From Desulfobulbaceae bacterium UBA2273 (GTDB taxonomy: Bacteria > Desulfobacterota > Desulfobulbia > Desulfobulbales > Desulfurivibrionaceae): a stretch of 64,000 nt of DNA. Positions 1 to 8,378 of the stretch are shown one piece after another. Positions within the stretch are counted from its first letter, which is position 1. The number at the start of each line of letters is the position of its first letter. The translations under genes were made by a program, and so were the position numbers. Location of the stretch: the NCBI GenBank assembly GCA_002347095.1, contig DDWZ01000019.1, positions 1-64,000 of the forward strand. The letters run 5' to 3'. Under the pieces are notes generated by a model that worked only from the letters and a program-made list of their open reading frames with translations, did not search any database and was not told the DNA's origin.

Positions 1-307
1 GATTGTGTTTACTGGCATCGATGTTTTCCATGCCCAGCACTATACCATAAGCTGCTGCATTATTGAACTATTTATGGGCCAAGTCAATAACTTCCTGATG
101 AAGATCAGCGCACTGAGGTGTGCCTTGTATATGATGGGGCACCTGGAACACGCAATCAGGAAGCAAGGGAGGAGAAAATGGGGAATTGGAGATGGCCGCC
201 TGGAATTGGCGGCAGAGTTGGAGCCACGACTGTAGGACTAAGATGCCACGTTTGTTTCAAGACGTCAGGCCGAAACGCGTCCTGTTGGACGCAGAAGGAG
301 GAGAAAA
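1..307. other. Region upstream of the cytochrome gene; possible gene edge on the minus strand
   Basis: No complete gene is visible. On the minus strand a protein-like frame runs leftward off the window. It contains ATG at 31-29 (M-E-N-I-D-A-S-K-H-N) and, 13 codons upstream, an in-frame TAG at 70-68. The residues on both sides of this stop look coding (for example C-A-D-L-H-Q-E-V-I-D-L-A-H-K before it). It may be the start of a gene cut by the window edge or the tail of a decayed gene. The last 12 bases before position 308 hold a strong ribosome binding site (AAGGAGG) for the cytochrome. I see no convincing sigma-70 or sigma-54 promoter. Confidence 0.25.
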
Positions 308-1222
308 ATGCGTAAAAATATTTTAATGCTTTCCCTGATCGCGGGGATGGTAGCCCTGTCCGGCGCGGGGATGTTCGTCAACAGCGCCAAGGCCGCCGCA
401 CCAAGTGCCGAGTCCTGTAAAGACTGCCATGCAGACCAGTTCGCCAGCTTCATGAAATCCCGCCATGCCAAAGGAGCCATCACCGGTCCCAACGGTACCG
501 GCGCCTGCCTCACCTGTCACGGCCCCAGCATGGCTGCCCACTTGGAAAAGGGCGGCGGCAAGGGGACCGGCGCTTTTGCCTTCGACAAGAAAGCGGATCC
601 CGAAGCGAAGGCCGCCCAGTGCCTCACCTGCCATAGCGATTCCAAGCATCTTGCCCTCTGGGAGTCAAGCAAGCACCGGTCCGCCGGACTTTCCTGCGAT
701 AGCTGCCATACCGGCCACTCCAGCCTGGCCAAGAATCTGAAGATGCCCCAGACGGAGCTGTGCTTCTCCTGCCACAGAGATATCAAGTCTGAAGCCGGAA
801 GACAGTCCCACCATCCTCTCAAGGAAGGCAAAATCTCCTGCAGCGATTGCCATGATCCGCATGGATCATTCGAGAGCAAAAGCCTGAAGGGGGACTCCGT
901 CAACGAACTCTGCTACAAATGCCACGCCGAAAAGCGCGGGCCCTTCCTGCACGAGCATCCTCCGGTTGCGGAAAATTGCCTGAGCTGCCACATCGCCCAC
1001 GGCGGCAACCACAACAAGCTGCTGGAACAAAAGACCCCGAACCTGTGCCACAATTGCCATACGGGAAGTGGCCATTTCACCGGGCCATATACCGCGGCAG
1101 TTGGATTCAGTTCCACGACCACTGTGGCCGCAAGGGCGGTTGGACGGTCTTGTCTGAACTGTCACGCCGCGATTCATGGCAGTACCGCACCGGGCAGACA
1201 AGGCAAATACTTGGCCAGGTAA
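308..1222 (+). CDS. Periplasmic decahaem c-type cytochrome, DmsE/MtrA family
   Basis: The 304-residue product starts with a signal peptide (hydrophobic residues 5-20, likely cleavage after A-K-A near residue 29). It has exactly ten CxxCH motifs, with first cysteines near residues 37, 67, 105, 130, 152, 178, 202, 224, 247 and 282. Length and haem count match the MtrA/PioA/DmsE family, whose members carry electrons through the periplasm into an outer-membrane barrel. The next gene encodes that barrel after a 26-bp gap, so the two are presumably one transcript ending at the hairpin near 3459. The ATG has a strong AAGGAGG site 5 bases upstream. The direction of electron flow, to or from an extracellular partner, cannot be read from sequence. 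No outer-surface MtrC-type cytochrome is visible in the window. Confidence 0.93.
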   Translation: MRKNILMLSLIAGMVALSGAGMFVNSAKAAAPSAESCKDCHADQFASFMKSRHAKGAITGPNGTGACLTCHGPSMAAHLEKGGGKGTGAFAFDKKADPEAKAAQCLTCHSDSKHLALWESSKHRSAGLSCDSCHTGHSSLAKNLKMPQTELCFSCHRDIKSEAGRQSHHPLKEGKISCSDCHDPHGSFESKSLKGDSVNELCYKCHAEKRGPFLHEHPPVAENCLSCHIAHGGNHNKLLEQKTPNLCHNCHTGSGHFTGPYTAAVGFSSTTTVAARAVGRSCLNCHAAIHGSTAPGRQGKYLAR

Positions 1223-1248
1223 ATATTTTGCTAATTTAGGAGAAAACG

Positions 1249-3399
1249 ATGAAAAAATATAATTATCTACCAGCAGTATTACTGTTGCCCCTGTTGTGTG
1301 CCCCTGGAGCCCAGGCGGCGGATAACGAGGTTTCGGGCTTTGTCATGCCGTCGGTTAAAAGTGTAAACATCAGCGGCAACAAGGCGAAGTATGGCGAATA
1401 CGGCGATCCGGACAGCGGCTTCTCCGGCAGCGCCGAGGTGAAATCCGAGACCGATACCGGCTATGTGACTTTCAACGCCGACGACATCGCTCAGGACACC
1501 CAGAATTACACAATTGAGGGCGGGCAATACGGTAAATTCAGGCTGGACGCCTTCTACAACGAAATCCAGCACAACAACACCTTCGACGCAAAAACTTTCT
1601 ATACTGGCGGCGTAGGTACGAATCAGCTTACCAGCCCGCTGTCGAACGTGCGTTATGGCCAGGCGATCACCCCGGCGATGGTAACTTTGGGCAATACCTT
1701 CGACTATGAAGTTTCCCGTGACCAGTACGGCGCCGGCCTCAGGTTGGACCTGATGAAGCCTTTCTTTGCCAACTTCTCCGCGTCCCGGGAAGATCGACAG
1801 GGCCTCAAACCGATCGGCTCTGCAAATTCCAGCTTTCCTGCCGAACTCCCGGAGCCGGTGGACTACAAGACCAACATCATCCAGGCCGAAGTGGGCTATG
1901 GCAAGGACCCATACTTTGCCTCGGTGGGATATACGCACAGCAATTTTGATAATGCCTACGATGCCCTGTATTTCACCGATATCTACGCCACTACGAACCA
2001 AACCTCTTTCGTGTCCTTGCCTCCGGACAACGACTATTCAAAGTTCGATCTCAAGGGAAGAGTCAAGCTGCCGCTGAAAAGCGCTCTGGCGCTCGCTTAT
2101 AGTGAGTCAAAGGCAGAAGCGGAAGCAACCTTGACGAATACCCTTAATGCCGGCGGCGCTGTTAGGGTTTTCAACCTGTCCGACAATCTTTTCGACGGCC
2201 GGGTGGACACGACGAATTATTCCGCCATACTCACCTCAAGCCCGCTGGATTTTCTCGACGGCAAGATCTTCTACAAAAATTATGAAACAAAGAATAAATC
2301 CGATAGGATCTCAATCGAAGAAATTGGCAGGGTCGAGCAGCTCGGCAACGATATCTTTGACTATACCAAGGAAAGCTACGGCATAGAGGCTGGCCTGAAA
2401 CTGCCGGGACGTGTCACGCTGACGCCTTTCTACACGAAGGTGGAAACGACGCGGCCCTTCACTCTGGCGCCAAATACGTTGGCATTCAATCCGTACTATG
2501 ATGTCACCACCGACGACAACATTTACGGCATCAATGCCAAATGGAAGGGTACGGACCTCGTCTCCGCCAATGTTGGCTATGAAAGAATGGACCGTGATGA
2601 CAACATGGACAGTTTCGTCATGAAACACGGCACGGCTGTCCTCAATCCCTATACGCGCGAGTCTTACATTGCTTCGCAGAAAAAGGATACCTACAAACTC
2701 GGCTTCGATGTCTTCCCGACCGACACCCTGAGTCTGGGCTTTACCTTGAAACACAAGGATATCGACTACGACGAGACCCAAATCGGCCTCACGGAAGAAC
2801 GCAGCACTACCTACGGGGCAAGTGCCAGTTTTACGCCGAACGACACGGTATCGTTCTCCGCCTATGTGGATTATGAAACCGCGACACGCGAACAGCTCGT
2901 CAGGTTAGGAGCCACGGCTCCCACGGCGAGTCCTGTTGATACCATCCCAACGGACGCGGCATACAACGTAACCACCACCCTGGAGGATAAAAGTTTTGAC
3001 TGGGGTGTGGGGGTAAATGTGGTCGCCATCCCCAAAACCTTGATTCTGTCGGCACAGTTCGACCACACCAAGTCGGACGGCCTTGCGGATTATACGTATG
3101 GCCCCACCAGTGCTGCTGTCCCTCCGGCAGGCTGGACGAACGAGACGATTGATTTTTCCAGTTGGGATGACTACAAGAAGGATGCCCTGCAGTTGAAAGG
3201 GACGTACAGCCTTTCTGCGCAGATTGACCTCACCGGCGGCTACGCCTATGAGAAGTACCGGTACAGCGACGGCCATTACGATAATTATCGGTATGTATAC
3301 AATGCCAGCGCGACGGCTGGCGGCTACTTGAGCGGCGCGAACGCGAACCCGGATTATACCGCTAACGTGGTCTTCCTCGCCGCGAAGTACAAGTTTTAA
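1249..3399 (+). CDS. MtrB/PioB-family decahaem-associated outer-membrane barrel protein
   Basis: This 716-residue protein has a signal peptide ending A-Q-A near residue 23 and a mature start containing G-N-K-A-K-Y-G-E-Y, typical of the PioB/MtrB family. Long alternating amphipathic strands follow, and the protein ends in Y-K-F with a terminal phenylalanine as expected for BamA-inserted barrels. In this family the barrel is a sheath holding the decahaem cytochrome so that electrons cross the outer membrane. Position directly behind the decahaem gene supports that pairing. The CxxC that some Shewanella MtrB proteins carry near the N-terminus is absent. The TAA is followed by about 60 non-coding bases and then a terminator. 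Confidence 0.92.
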   Translation: MKKYNYLPAVLLLPLLCAPGAQAADNEVSGFVMPSVKSVNISGNKAKYGEYGDPDSGFSGSAEVKSETDTGYVTFNADDIAQDTQNYTIEGGQYGKFRLDAFYNEIQHNNTFDAKTFYTGGVGTNQLTSPLSNVRYGQAITPAMVTLGNTFDYEVSRDQYGAGLRLDLMKPFFANFSASREDRQGLKPIGSANSSFPAELPEPVDYKTNIIQAEVGYGKDPYFASVGYTHSNFDNAYDALYFTDIYATTNQTSFVSLPPDNDYSKFDLKGRVKLPLKSALALAYSESKAEAEATLTNTLNAGGAVRVFNLSDNLFDGRVDTTNYSAILTSSPLDFLDGKIFYKNYETKNKSDRISIEEIGRVEQLGNDIFDYTKESYGIEAGLKLPGRVTLTPFYTKVETTRPFTLAPNTLAFNPYYDVTTDDNIYGINAKWKGTDLVSANVGYERMDRDDNMDSFVMKHGTAVLNPYTRESYIASQKKDTYKLGFDVFPTDTLSLGFTLKHKDIDYDETQIGLTEERSTTYGASASFTPNDTVSFSAYVDYETATREQLVRLGATAPTASPVDTIPTDAAYNVTTTLEDKSFDWGVGVNVVAIPKTLILSAQFDHTKSDGLADYTYGPTSAAVPPAGWTNETIDFSSWDDYKKDALQLKGTYSLSAQIDLTGGYAYEKYRYSDGHYDNYRYVYNASATAGGYLSGANANPDYTANVVFLAAKYKF

Positions 3400-3458
3400 C
3401 CGGAGGCGAGAGGCCGGGGCCGAACCTCGGTTGAAACGTCTATACCTGCAATTCTTAT

Positions 3459-3492
3459 GGGGGGAGGGGCATTGCCCCCTCCCCCTTTTTTT
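3459..3492 (+). terminator. Rho-independent terminator of the cytochrome-barrel pair and intron target
   Basis: A very G-rich arm (3459-3470), a three-base loop and a C-rich arm (3474-3485) are followed by seven T residues (3486-3492). It lies 60 bases after the barrel stop codon and would end that transcript. The first base of the group II intron (GTGCG) follows the T run directly at 3493, which is the usual insertion position of class C introns. Confidence 0.88.
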
Positions 3493-3859
3493 GTGCGCCC
3501 GGCACGGGCGCACTCTTGTGGGTGGAAGTCCCATCGTAAGTTGATCACAGCGAACGAAGCGAAGCGCAACTGCATGAGGGCGACCGATTGTGGGGAGGAA
3601 GCGTGGAGCGAAGCTGCGAGCCGATGGACAAGAACCGGATAGAAGGCGTTGCCGAGCAGGGCGAGCGGGCGAAATTCCGCGAAGCTCTCGTGATCAAGGC
3701 GGAGCGGCGTAAATTCGGCGGTTGTGCAGTGAAGGAGTGCGTTCTTACCCGGGGAGATCTCGCCTTATGGCTGAAAGGCCGACGTGGAGACACGGAGCGA
3801 GAAGTCAGCAGAGGCCGTAGTAGCTGCCTGTTTTGGGGTGAAGGGCCGAACGAGGAGAA

Positions 3860-5236
3860 GTGTTCGAGACCATGTCGATGTTGAACGCAATGCGTCAGAA
3901 GTCTGCGAAAGCGGAGCGGGCAGGCGTAGCACCAGGTGAAGCCAGGTGTGATCCTGTCAGCGAGGAAGCGAACAGCCCGCGACGGGACACCGAGAGCACA
4001 GGGTCAGGACTGTTTCAGGCAGTGTTGACGAGGGAGAACCTGCGGCAAGCATGGAAACGAGTCAAAGCCAACAAAGGGGCGGCGGGCGTGGACGGACTGG
4101 ACATAGACCAGACGACACGGCACCTCGTCACGGCGTGGCCGACGATAAGGGAACAGCTACAGCGGGGGACGTACCGGCCCAGTCCGGTACGTCGGGTAGC
4201 GATCCCGAAACCGGACGGAGGCGAGCGCGAGCTTGGCATCCCGACGGTTACGGATCGGCTGATCCAGCAAGCGTTGCTGCAAGTGCTACAACCGATACTG
4301 GACCCGACCTTCAGCGATTACAGCTACGGCTTTCGGCCGGGGCGACGTGCGCACGACGCAATTCTTGCGGCGCAAGCGTATGTCCAGTCCGGACGGAAGA
4401 TCGTGGTCGATGTCGATCTGGAGAAATTCTTTGATCGCGTCAATCACGACATTCTGATTGACCGCCTGAGGAAACGCATCGACGACGCTGGAGTCATCCG
4501 GTTAATCCGTGCATATCTGAACAGCGGAATCATGAACGATGGCGTGGTGCTGGAACGGTATCAGGGCACGCCGCAAGGCGGGCCGCTGAGTCCTTTATTG
4601 GCAAACGTGCTGCTCGATGAAGTAGATAAAGTATTGGAGAAGCACGGCCATTGCTTTGCGCGTTATGCCGATGACTGCAACGTTTATGTGCGCAGTCGGA
4701 AGGCAGGCGAGCGAGTGATGGCGCTATTGCGCAAGTGTTACGGCAAACTGCGGCTCAAGGTCAATGAGACCAAGAGCGCGGTGGCGAACGTTTCTGGAAG
4801 GAAGTTTCTGGGCTACAGCTTCTGGTTTGCCAAGGAAGGGGTCAAGCGTAAGGTGGCCGTCAAAGCGCTGTCGATGTTCAAGCAACGGGTGAGGCAACTG
4901 ACCCGGCGCTCGGGCGGGCGTAGCGTTGCGGAGGTCATCGATAAGCTCAAGGCTTACCTGTTGGGATGGAAAGCCTACTTCGGGCTGGCGCAAACACCGG
5001 GCGTCTGGCGCACGCTGGACGAATGGCTACGCCATCGACTGCGGGCGATTCAACTCAGGCACTGGCGGCGGGGTAGCACGATTTACCGGGAACTGATCAA
5101 GCTGGGCGCAGCCGAGCATGTGGCAAAGCGTGTGGCACAAAATGCGCGCTGCTGGTGGCGGAACAGTGCGGGAGAACTCAACCGAGTCCTGACCGTGGCC
5201 TATTTCGACACAATCGGCTTACCTCGACTCTCATGA
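3860..5236 (+). CDS. ltrA: Group II intron reverse transcriptase/maturase
   Basis: The 458-residue intron-encoded protein has a reverse transcriptase domain at about residues 60-310. It shows Y-G-F-R-P-G, the Q-G-T-P-Q-G-G block and the catalytic Y-A-D-D box near residue 265. A maturase (X/thumb) region follows, ending C-W-W-R-N-S and G-L-P-R-L-S, typical of class C proteins. There is no HNH endonuclease domain after it, again as in class C. GTG at 3860 follows a GAGGAG site closely. ATG at 3872 in the same frame has better spacing and is equally possible. The protein splices its host intron and copies it into new sites. Confidence 0.93.
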   Translation: MFETMSMLNAMRQKSAKAERAGVAPGEARCDPVSEEANSPRRDTESTGSGLFQAVLTRENLRQAWKRVKANKGAAGVDGLDIDQTTRHLVTAWPTIREQLQRGTYRPSPVRRVAIPKPDGGERELGIPTVTDRLIQQALLQVLQPILDPTFSDYSYGFRPGRRAHDAILAAQAYVQSGRKIVVDVDLEKFFDRVNHDILIDRLRKRIDDAGVIRLIRAYLNSGIMNDGVVLERYQGTPQGGPLSPLLANVLLDEVDKVLEKHGHCFARYADDCNVYVRSRKAGERVMALLRKCYGKLRLKVNETKSAVANVSGRKFLGYSFWFAKEGVKRKVAVKALSMFKQRVRQLTRRSGGRSVAEVIDKLKAYLLGWKAYFGLAQTPGVWRTLDEWLRHRLRAIQLRHWRRGSTIYRELIKLGAAEHVAKRVAQNARCWWRNSAGELNRVLTVAYFDTIGLPRLS

Positions 5237-5248
5237 CCTCAACTTCTC

Positions 5249-5326
5249 GAACCGCCCGGTGCGGACCCGCATGCCGGGTGGTGTGGGAGGGGTCCGGTCA
5301 GTTTAACTGACCGCCCCTATCCCGAT
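5249..5326 (+). ncRNA. Group II intron domains V and VI
   Basis: The catalytic domain V hairpin is formed by ACCGCCCGG (5251-5259) pairing with CCGGGTGGT (5274-5282), with the GCGGACCCGC internal section between. Domain VI follows as a second hairpin built on GGGAGGGG and CCCCTATCCC (about 5285-5323) and would carry the branch-point A. The stop codon of the maturase is 12 bases upstream. Confidence 0.85.
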
Positions 5327-5529
5327 GGCATGCCGCTGATTGGCCCGTTGTGGGGTTGGAAGAAAAAAGTGGCTGCGCACGTCTTCTTCTGGCTCTGGCG
5401 GTACCAATTGCATCTTGCACAGATACAGGACGGCTGGTAGTCTTTTTTCACGCAGCGAAAATTCCGGACCCGGGTTTTCGCCGGGGTGACGACTTGTTGC
5501 GAGTCCATCATATTGAGCTGGAGGGGATT
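5327..5529 (+). other. 3' flank of the intron, possible decayed coding remnant
   Basis: These 203 bases separate the intron from the binding-protein gene. From 5327 a short frame reads protein-like residues (for example P-L-I-G-P-L-W-G-W-K-K-K, then F-F-W-L-W-R-Y) to a TAG near 5440. It has no start and cannot have been joined to the barrel gene, since the sequence before the intron is a terminator. It may be the tail of an older gene lost here. A short hairpin (ACCCGGGTTTTCGCCGGGGT, near 5468) lies downstream. The GGAGG for the next gene is at 5519-5523. Confidence 0.35.
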
Positions 5530-6465
5530 ATGCGGCTGTTTTTTACCCGGGACGTACTCCGTCTCCTGCTGTGCGGCTTTTTCCTGCTCTTGCTGGCGGC
5601 TTGCCGCGATGAGCAGAGCGCTGCCCCGAAACCATCCCCCCCTGCCCCGGCCAAAAAAATTGTCATCGGCCTCATTCCCGAGCTGGACATCTTTGTCCAG
5701 AAAAAGCGCTACGAGCCCATTGCCCTCTATCTCTCCCAAAAAACCGGCGCAGTCGTTGAACTCAAAATCCTTTCCCGCTATGGTAATATCCTGGATAATT
5801 TCCAGAGCGAGGGGTTGGACGGCGCTTTTTTCGGCAGCTTTACCGGGGCGTTGGCCATCAAGAAGTTGGGGGTGGAACCCCTGGCCCGGCCTGAATACGA
5901 AGGCGGGGTATCCACCTATTACGGCATGGTATTTGCCAGAAAAGACCGCAGGATAAAAACGGCACGGGACATGAAGGGCAAGGTTTTCGTTTTTGTGGAT
6001 AGAGCAACCACGGCCGGCTGGCTTCTGCCGCTGTATTTTTTCCGAACGCACGGTATTTCGGATTACCGGTCTTGGTTCAAGGAGAGCTATTTTAGCGGCA
6101 CCCATGAGGATGCCATCCAAGATGTTCTGGACGGCAAGGCGGATCTCGGAGCGGCCAAGGATCTCGTTTTTTACCGGCTGGCCAAGGAAAATCCCAGAAT
6201 CACGGCCGAGCTGGAGATTCTCGCCATCTCCCCGAAGGTTCCGGCAAATACCCTGGCGGTGCGGCACGATCTAGACTCCGCCCTGAAAACCATCATTACG
6301 AACAGCCTGCTTTCCATGGACCAAAACGAGGAGGGCCGCCGGGCCCTGGCCCAATTCGGCGCCCGCCGCTTTATTGCAACCGTGGTGCAGGATTACGGAC
6401 CTGTTATTGAGTATGCCGGGCACATTGGCCTGGACCTGGCAACCTATGATTATGTCAATGATTGA
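5530..6465 (+). CDS. PhnD-like substrate-binding lipoprotein
   Basis: The 311-residue product starts with a lipoprotein signal (L-L-A-A-C, cysteine near residue 22). A PhnD-type periplasmic binding fold follows, beginning I-V-I-G-L-I-P-E near residue 42, with S-E-G-L-D-G-A-F-F-G and a later G-T-H-E-D-A-I-Q-D-V segment. ATG 5530 has a GGAGGGG site and opens directly into the signal peptide; a longer frame from 5350 lacks one. No ABC permease or ATPase adjoins it. Instead the stop lies just before a sensor kinase, so it probably presents a ligand to that kinase rather than feeding a transporter. Family members bind phosphonates, phosphite or other small anions; the ligand here is unknown. Confidence 0.82.
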   Translation: MRLFFTRDVLRLLLCGFFLLLLAACRDEQSAAPKPSPPAPAKKIVIGLIPELDIFVQKKRYEPIALYLSQKTGAVVELKILSRYGNILDNFQSEGLDGAFFGSFTGALAIKKLGVEPLARPEYEGGVSTYYGMVFARKDRRIKTARDMKGKVFVFVDRATTAGWLLPLYFFRTHGISDYRSWFKESYFSGTHEDAIQDVLDGKADLGAAKDLVFYRLAKENPRITAELEILAISPKVPANTLAVRHDLDSALKTIITNSLLSMDQNEEGRRALAQFGARRFIATVVQDYGPVIEYAGHIGLDLATYDYVND

Positions 6466-6530
6466 CCCCAGCCGCCCTGTGTCTTTGCTGTCCCTGCAGC
6501 GCCAACCTCCGGTGTCGCGGCCTTGACCCT

Positions 6531-8378
6531 ATGCGCATAAAAGCGATCCTCGGCTTCATACTGCTTGTTTTTTTCTTTGGCGTTGGCGGGGTATACATTG
6601 CCGTGACCAATGCCCGGGTCATCGACAATCTTGAGAAGATCCTCGCCCTCCATCAAATGGAATTTCTCCGCGACAACCTGTTCAACAAGGTCAAGATCAT
6701 TCAGTCAGACCTGTATCTCACCACCACCCAGCACCGCACCAACATCGGCGATTTTGTCGAGCATGGCGAGGCGTTGCATCTTGCCGGAGAAAGTTGCTCC
6801 GAGTGTCACCATGCCGAACCGACGATGCACCGGTTGACCCATTTGCGGCAAGGCATTGGTGTGTATCTGAAAAAAGCGAGCCGGATGTATACGTTCAGCG
6901 CAAACCATGCCCGGCGGAACAGGGAAGAAGAGAACGCCTCTGCATCGGGGGCTCGGCTTCTTGAGGAAATTGACCGGCTGGTGCTCATTTCCGCCGACAA
7001 AATTTCCCCGAAGATTGCCAACGCCCGGCAGGAAGTTGCCAGAATGAAAAATATCCTGCTGGGGTTGGTGACTGTCGCGCCTTTGATTTTTCTTGTTTTC
7101 ACCTTCCTTTTTGTCAAACGCTTTTCCACGTCCTTATCCGTGCTCATCGGGGCAACGGAGAAAATCAAGGCCGGGGAATTGACCCACACCATCGATGCGC
7201 AGCTTCCCGATGAATTCAACACGCTGGCCACCGCCTTCAATGAGATGGCTGTTTCGTTGAAAAAGCAGTGCGAGGCGGTCATTGCCGAACAGAACCGCTA
7301 CAGGATTCTCTTTGAGTCGGCGGATGACGCCATCTTCATCTTGGAGGGAGAGGGAGAGGCGGCAGGGAGAATCATCGCGGCCAATCAATCCGCGGCAACC
7401 ATGCACGGCTACACGGTTGACGAGCTTTGCGCCCTGTCCATGCAGGATATCGACACGCTTGCGAGCGCGGCGCAAGCTCCGGCGCGGATTCGAGACATCT
7501 TGGCGGGCGGGCGGCTAGAGGGTTTGGTGGAGCACCGAAAGAAGGACGGCACGGTTTTTCCGGTGGAGGTCCGGGCCGGGCTGCTGGAAATCGAAGGGCG
7601 CAAATATATCTTGGCCTTTGACCGGGATGTGACCGCACGGAACCAGACCGAGGCGGCGTTGCAGCGCTCGCGGCAACTGGCCATGGTCGGCCAGATGGCG
7701 GCCGGCCTGGCCCATGAGATCAAAAATCCCCTGGCCGGGATCAAGGTCTCCATGGAAGTTTTGCTGGACGAGCTACCGCTTTCCCCGGAAGACAAGGCGA
7801 TTTTTACCCGGACTATCGGCGAGGTGCAGAGAATCGAATCCTTGCTGAAAAATCTCCTCAACTACGCCAGGGCGCCCAGGCCGGTTTTTTCCCGGATCGA
7901 CCTTAACCAGCAGCTTGAAAACGCCTTGCGGAATACGGCTCTGCTGCTCAACTCCCCGGAATATGCGGCGACCAGCCGCAAGGGGTTGCAATTGGCCCGC
8001 AACCTTGACCCGGGTCTGCCCATGATCCTCGCGGACCCCGGCCAGATGCAGCAGGTGATTCTGAATTTACTGCTCAATGCCATGGAGGCGACCCCCGCGG
8101 GGGGCACCATCACCGTGAGCACCAAACCGGGTCGGGGCGGGACCGTGGAGGTGGTGATCGGCGATACGGGAAAGGGCATGAGTGAAGAGGCATGCGGCAA
8201 GGTCTTTCAGCCGTTTTACACCACCAAGCCCAAGGGGAGCGGGCTGGGGTTGGCGATAACCCGGCGGCTTGTGGAGCAACACCACGGCGAGATTGAAATT
8301 GTCAGCGTTGTGGGCCAGGGGACGACCGTTACCATCACCCTGCCGGTAGAACAAACAATCGAGGATGAAAGTCCATGA
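6531..8378 (+). CDS. Membrane sensor histidine kinase with a CxxCH haem motif in the periplasmic domain
   Basis: From ATG 6531 the product is about 615 residues. A transmembrane helix (residues 4-24) is followed by a periplasmic region with C-S-E-C-H-H near residue 89, a c-type haem motif. A second helix (about 165-188), HAMP, a PAS domain, HisKA with H-E-I-K-N-P-L-A-G, and a HATPase domain with N, G1 (D-T-G-K-G-M) and G2 (G-S-G-L-G-L) boxes follow. An alternative start at 6462 overlaps the upstream stop as ATGA and suggests translational coupling, but would add a Cys-rich leader before the helix. Neither start has a clear ribosome site. The kinase probably senses redox state or a haem ligand and phosphorylates the next gene's product. 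Confidence 0.88.
   Translation: MRIKAILGFILLVFFFGVGGVYIAVTNARVIDNLEKILALHQMEFLRDNLFNKVKIIQSDLYLTTTQHRTNIGDFVEHGEALHLAGESCSECHHAEPTMHRLTHLRQGIGVYLKKASRMYTFSANHARRNREEENASASGARLLEEIDRLVLISADKISPKIANARQEVARMKNILLGLVTVAPLIFLVFTFLFVKRFSTSLSVLIGATEKIKAGELTHTIDAQLPDEFNTLATAFNEMAVSLKKQCEAVIAEQNRYRILFESADDAIFILEGEGEAAGRIIAANQSAATMHGYTVDELCALSMQDIDTLASAAQAPARIRDILAGGRLEGLVEHRKKDGTVFPVEVRAGLLEIEGRKYILAFDRDVTARNQTEAALQRSRQLAMVGQMAAGLAHEIKNPLAGIKVSMEVLLDELPLSPEDKAIFTRTIGEVQRIESLLKNLLNYARAPRPVFSRIDLNQQLENALRNTALLLNSPEYAATSRKGLQLARNLDPGLPMILADPGQMQQVILNLLLNAMEATPAGGTITVSTKPGRGGTVEVVIGDTGKGMSEEACGKVFQPFYTTKPKGSGLGLAITRRLVEQHHGEIEIVSVVGQGTTVTITLPVEQTIEDESP

Larger units (their letters stand above)
3493..5326 (+). 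mobile_element. Group II intron, bacterial class C type, with encoded maturase
   Basis: The 5' end reads GTGCGCCCGG, matching the GUGYG start of group II introns. The first 370 bases are structured and non-coding (domains I-III), the maturase frame fills the loop domain, and domains V and VI follow. The 3' end is near ...CCCCTATCCCGAT at 5326. Insertion behind a terminator hairpin, a C-terminal maturase motif and no visible endonuclease domain all fit class C. All three parts (5' end, intact reverse transcriptase and domain V) are present, so it could be active. The exact 3' splice point is an estimate within a few bases. Confidence 0.9.

Noticed and set aside
1..110. Pyrrolysine (amber readthrough) at the left-edge TAG
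   Set aside because: The residues do not match methylamine methyltransferases and no pylT or pylS genes are in the window. A pseudogene or start after the stop is simpler.
3545..3884. Short frames in the first 370 bases of the intron
   Set aside because: This part is structured intron RNA; the frames lack protein character.
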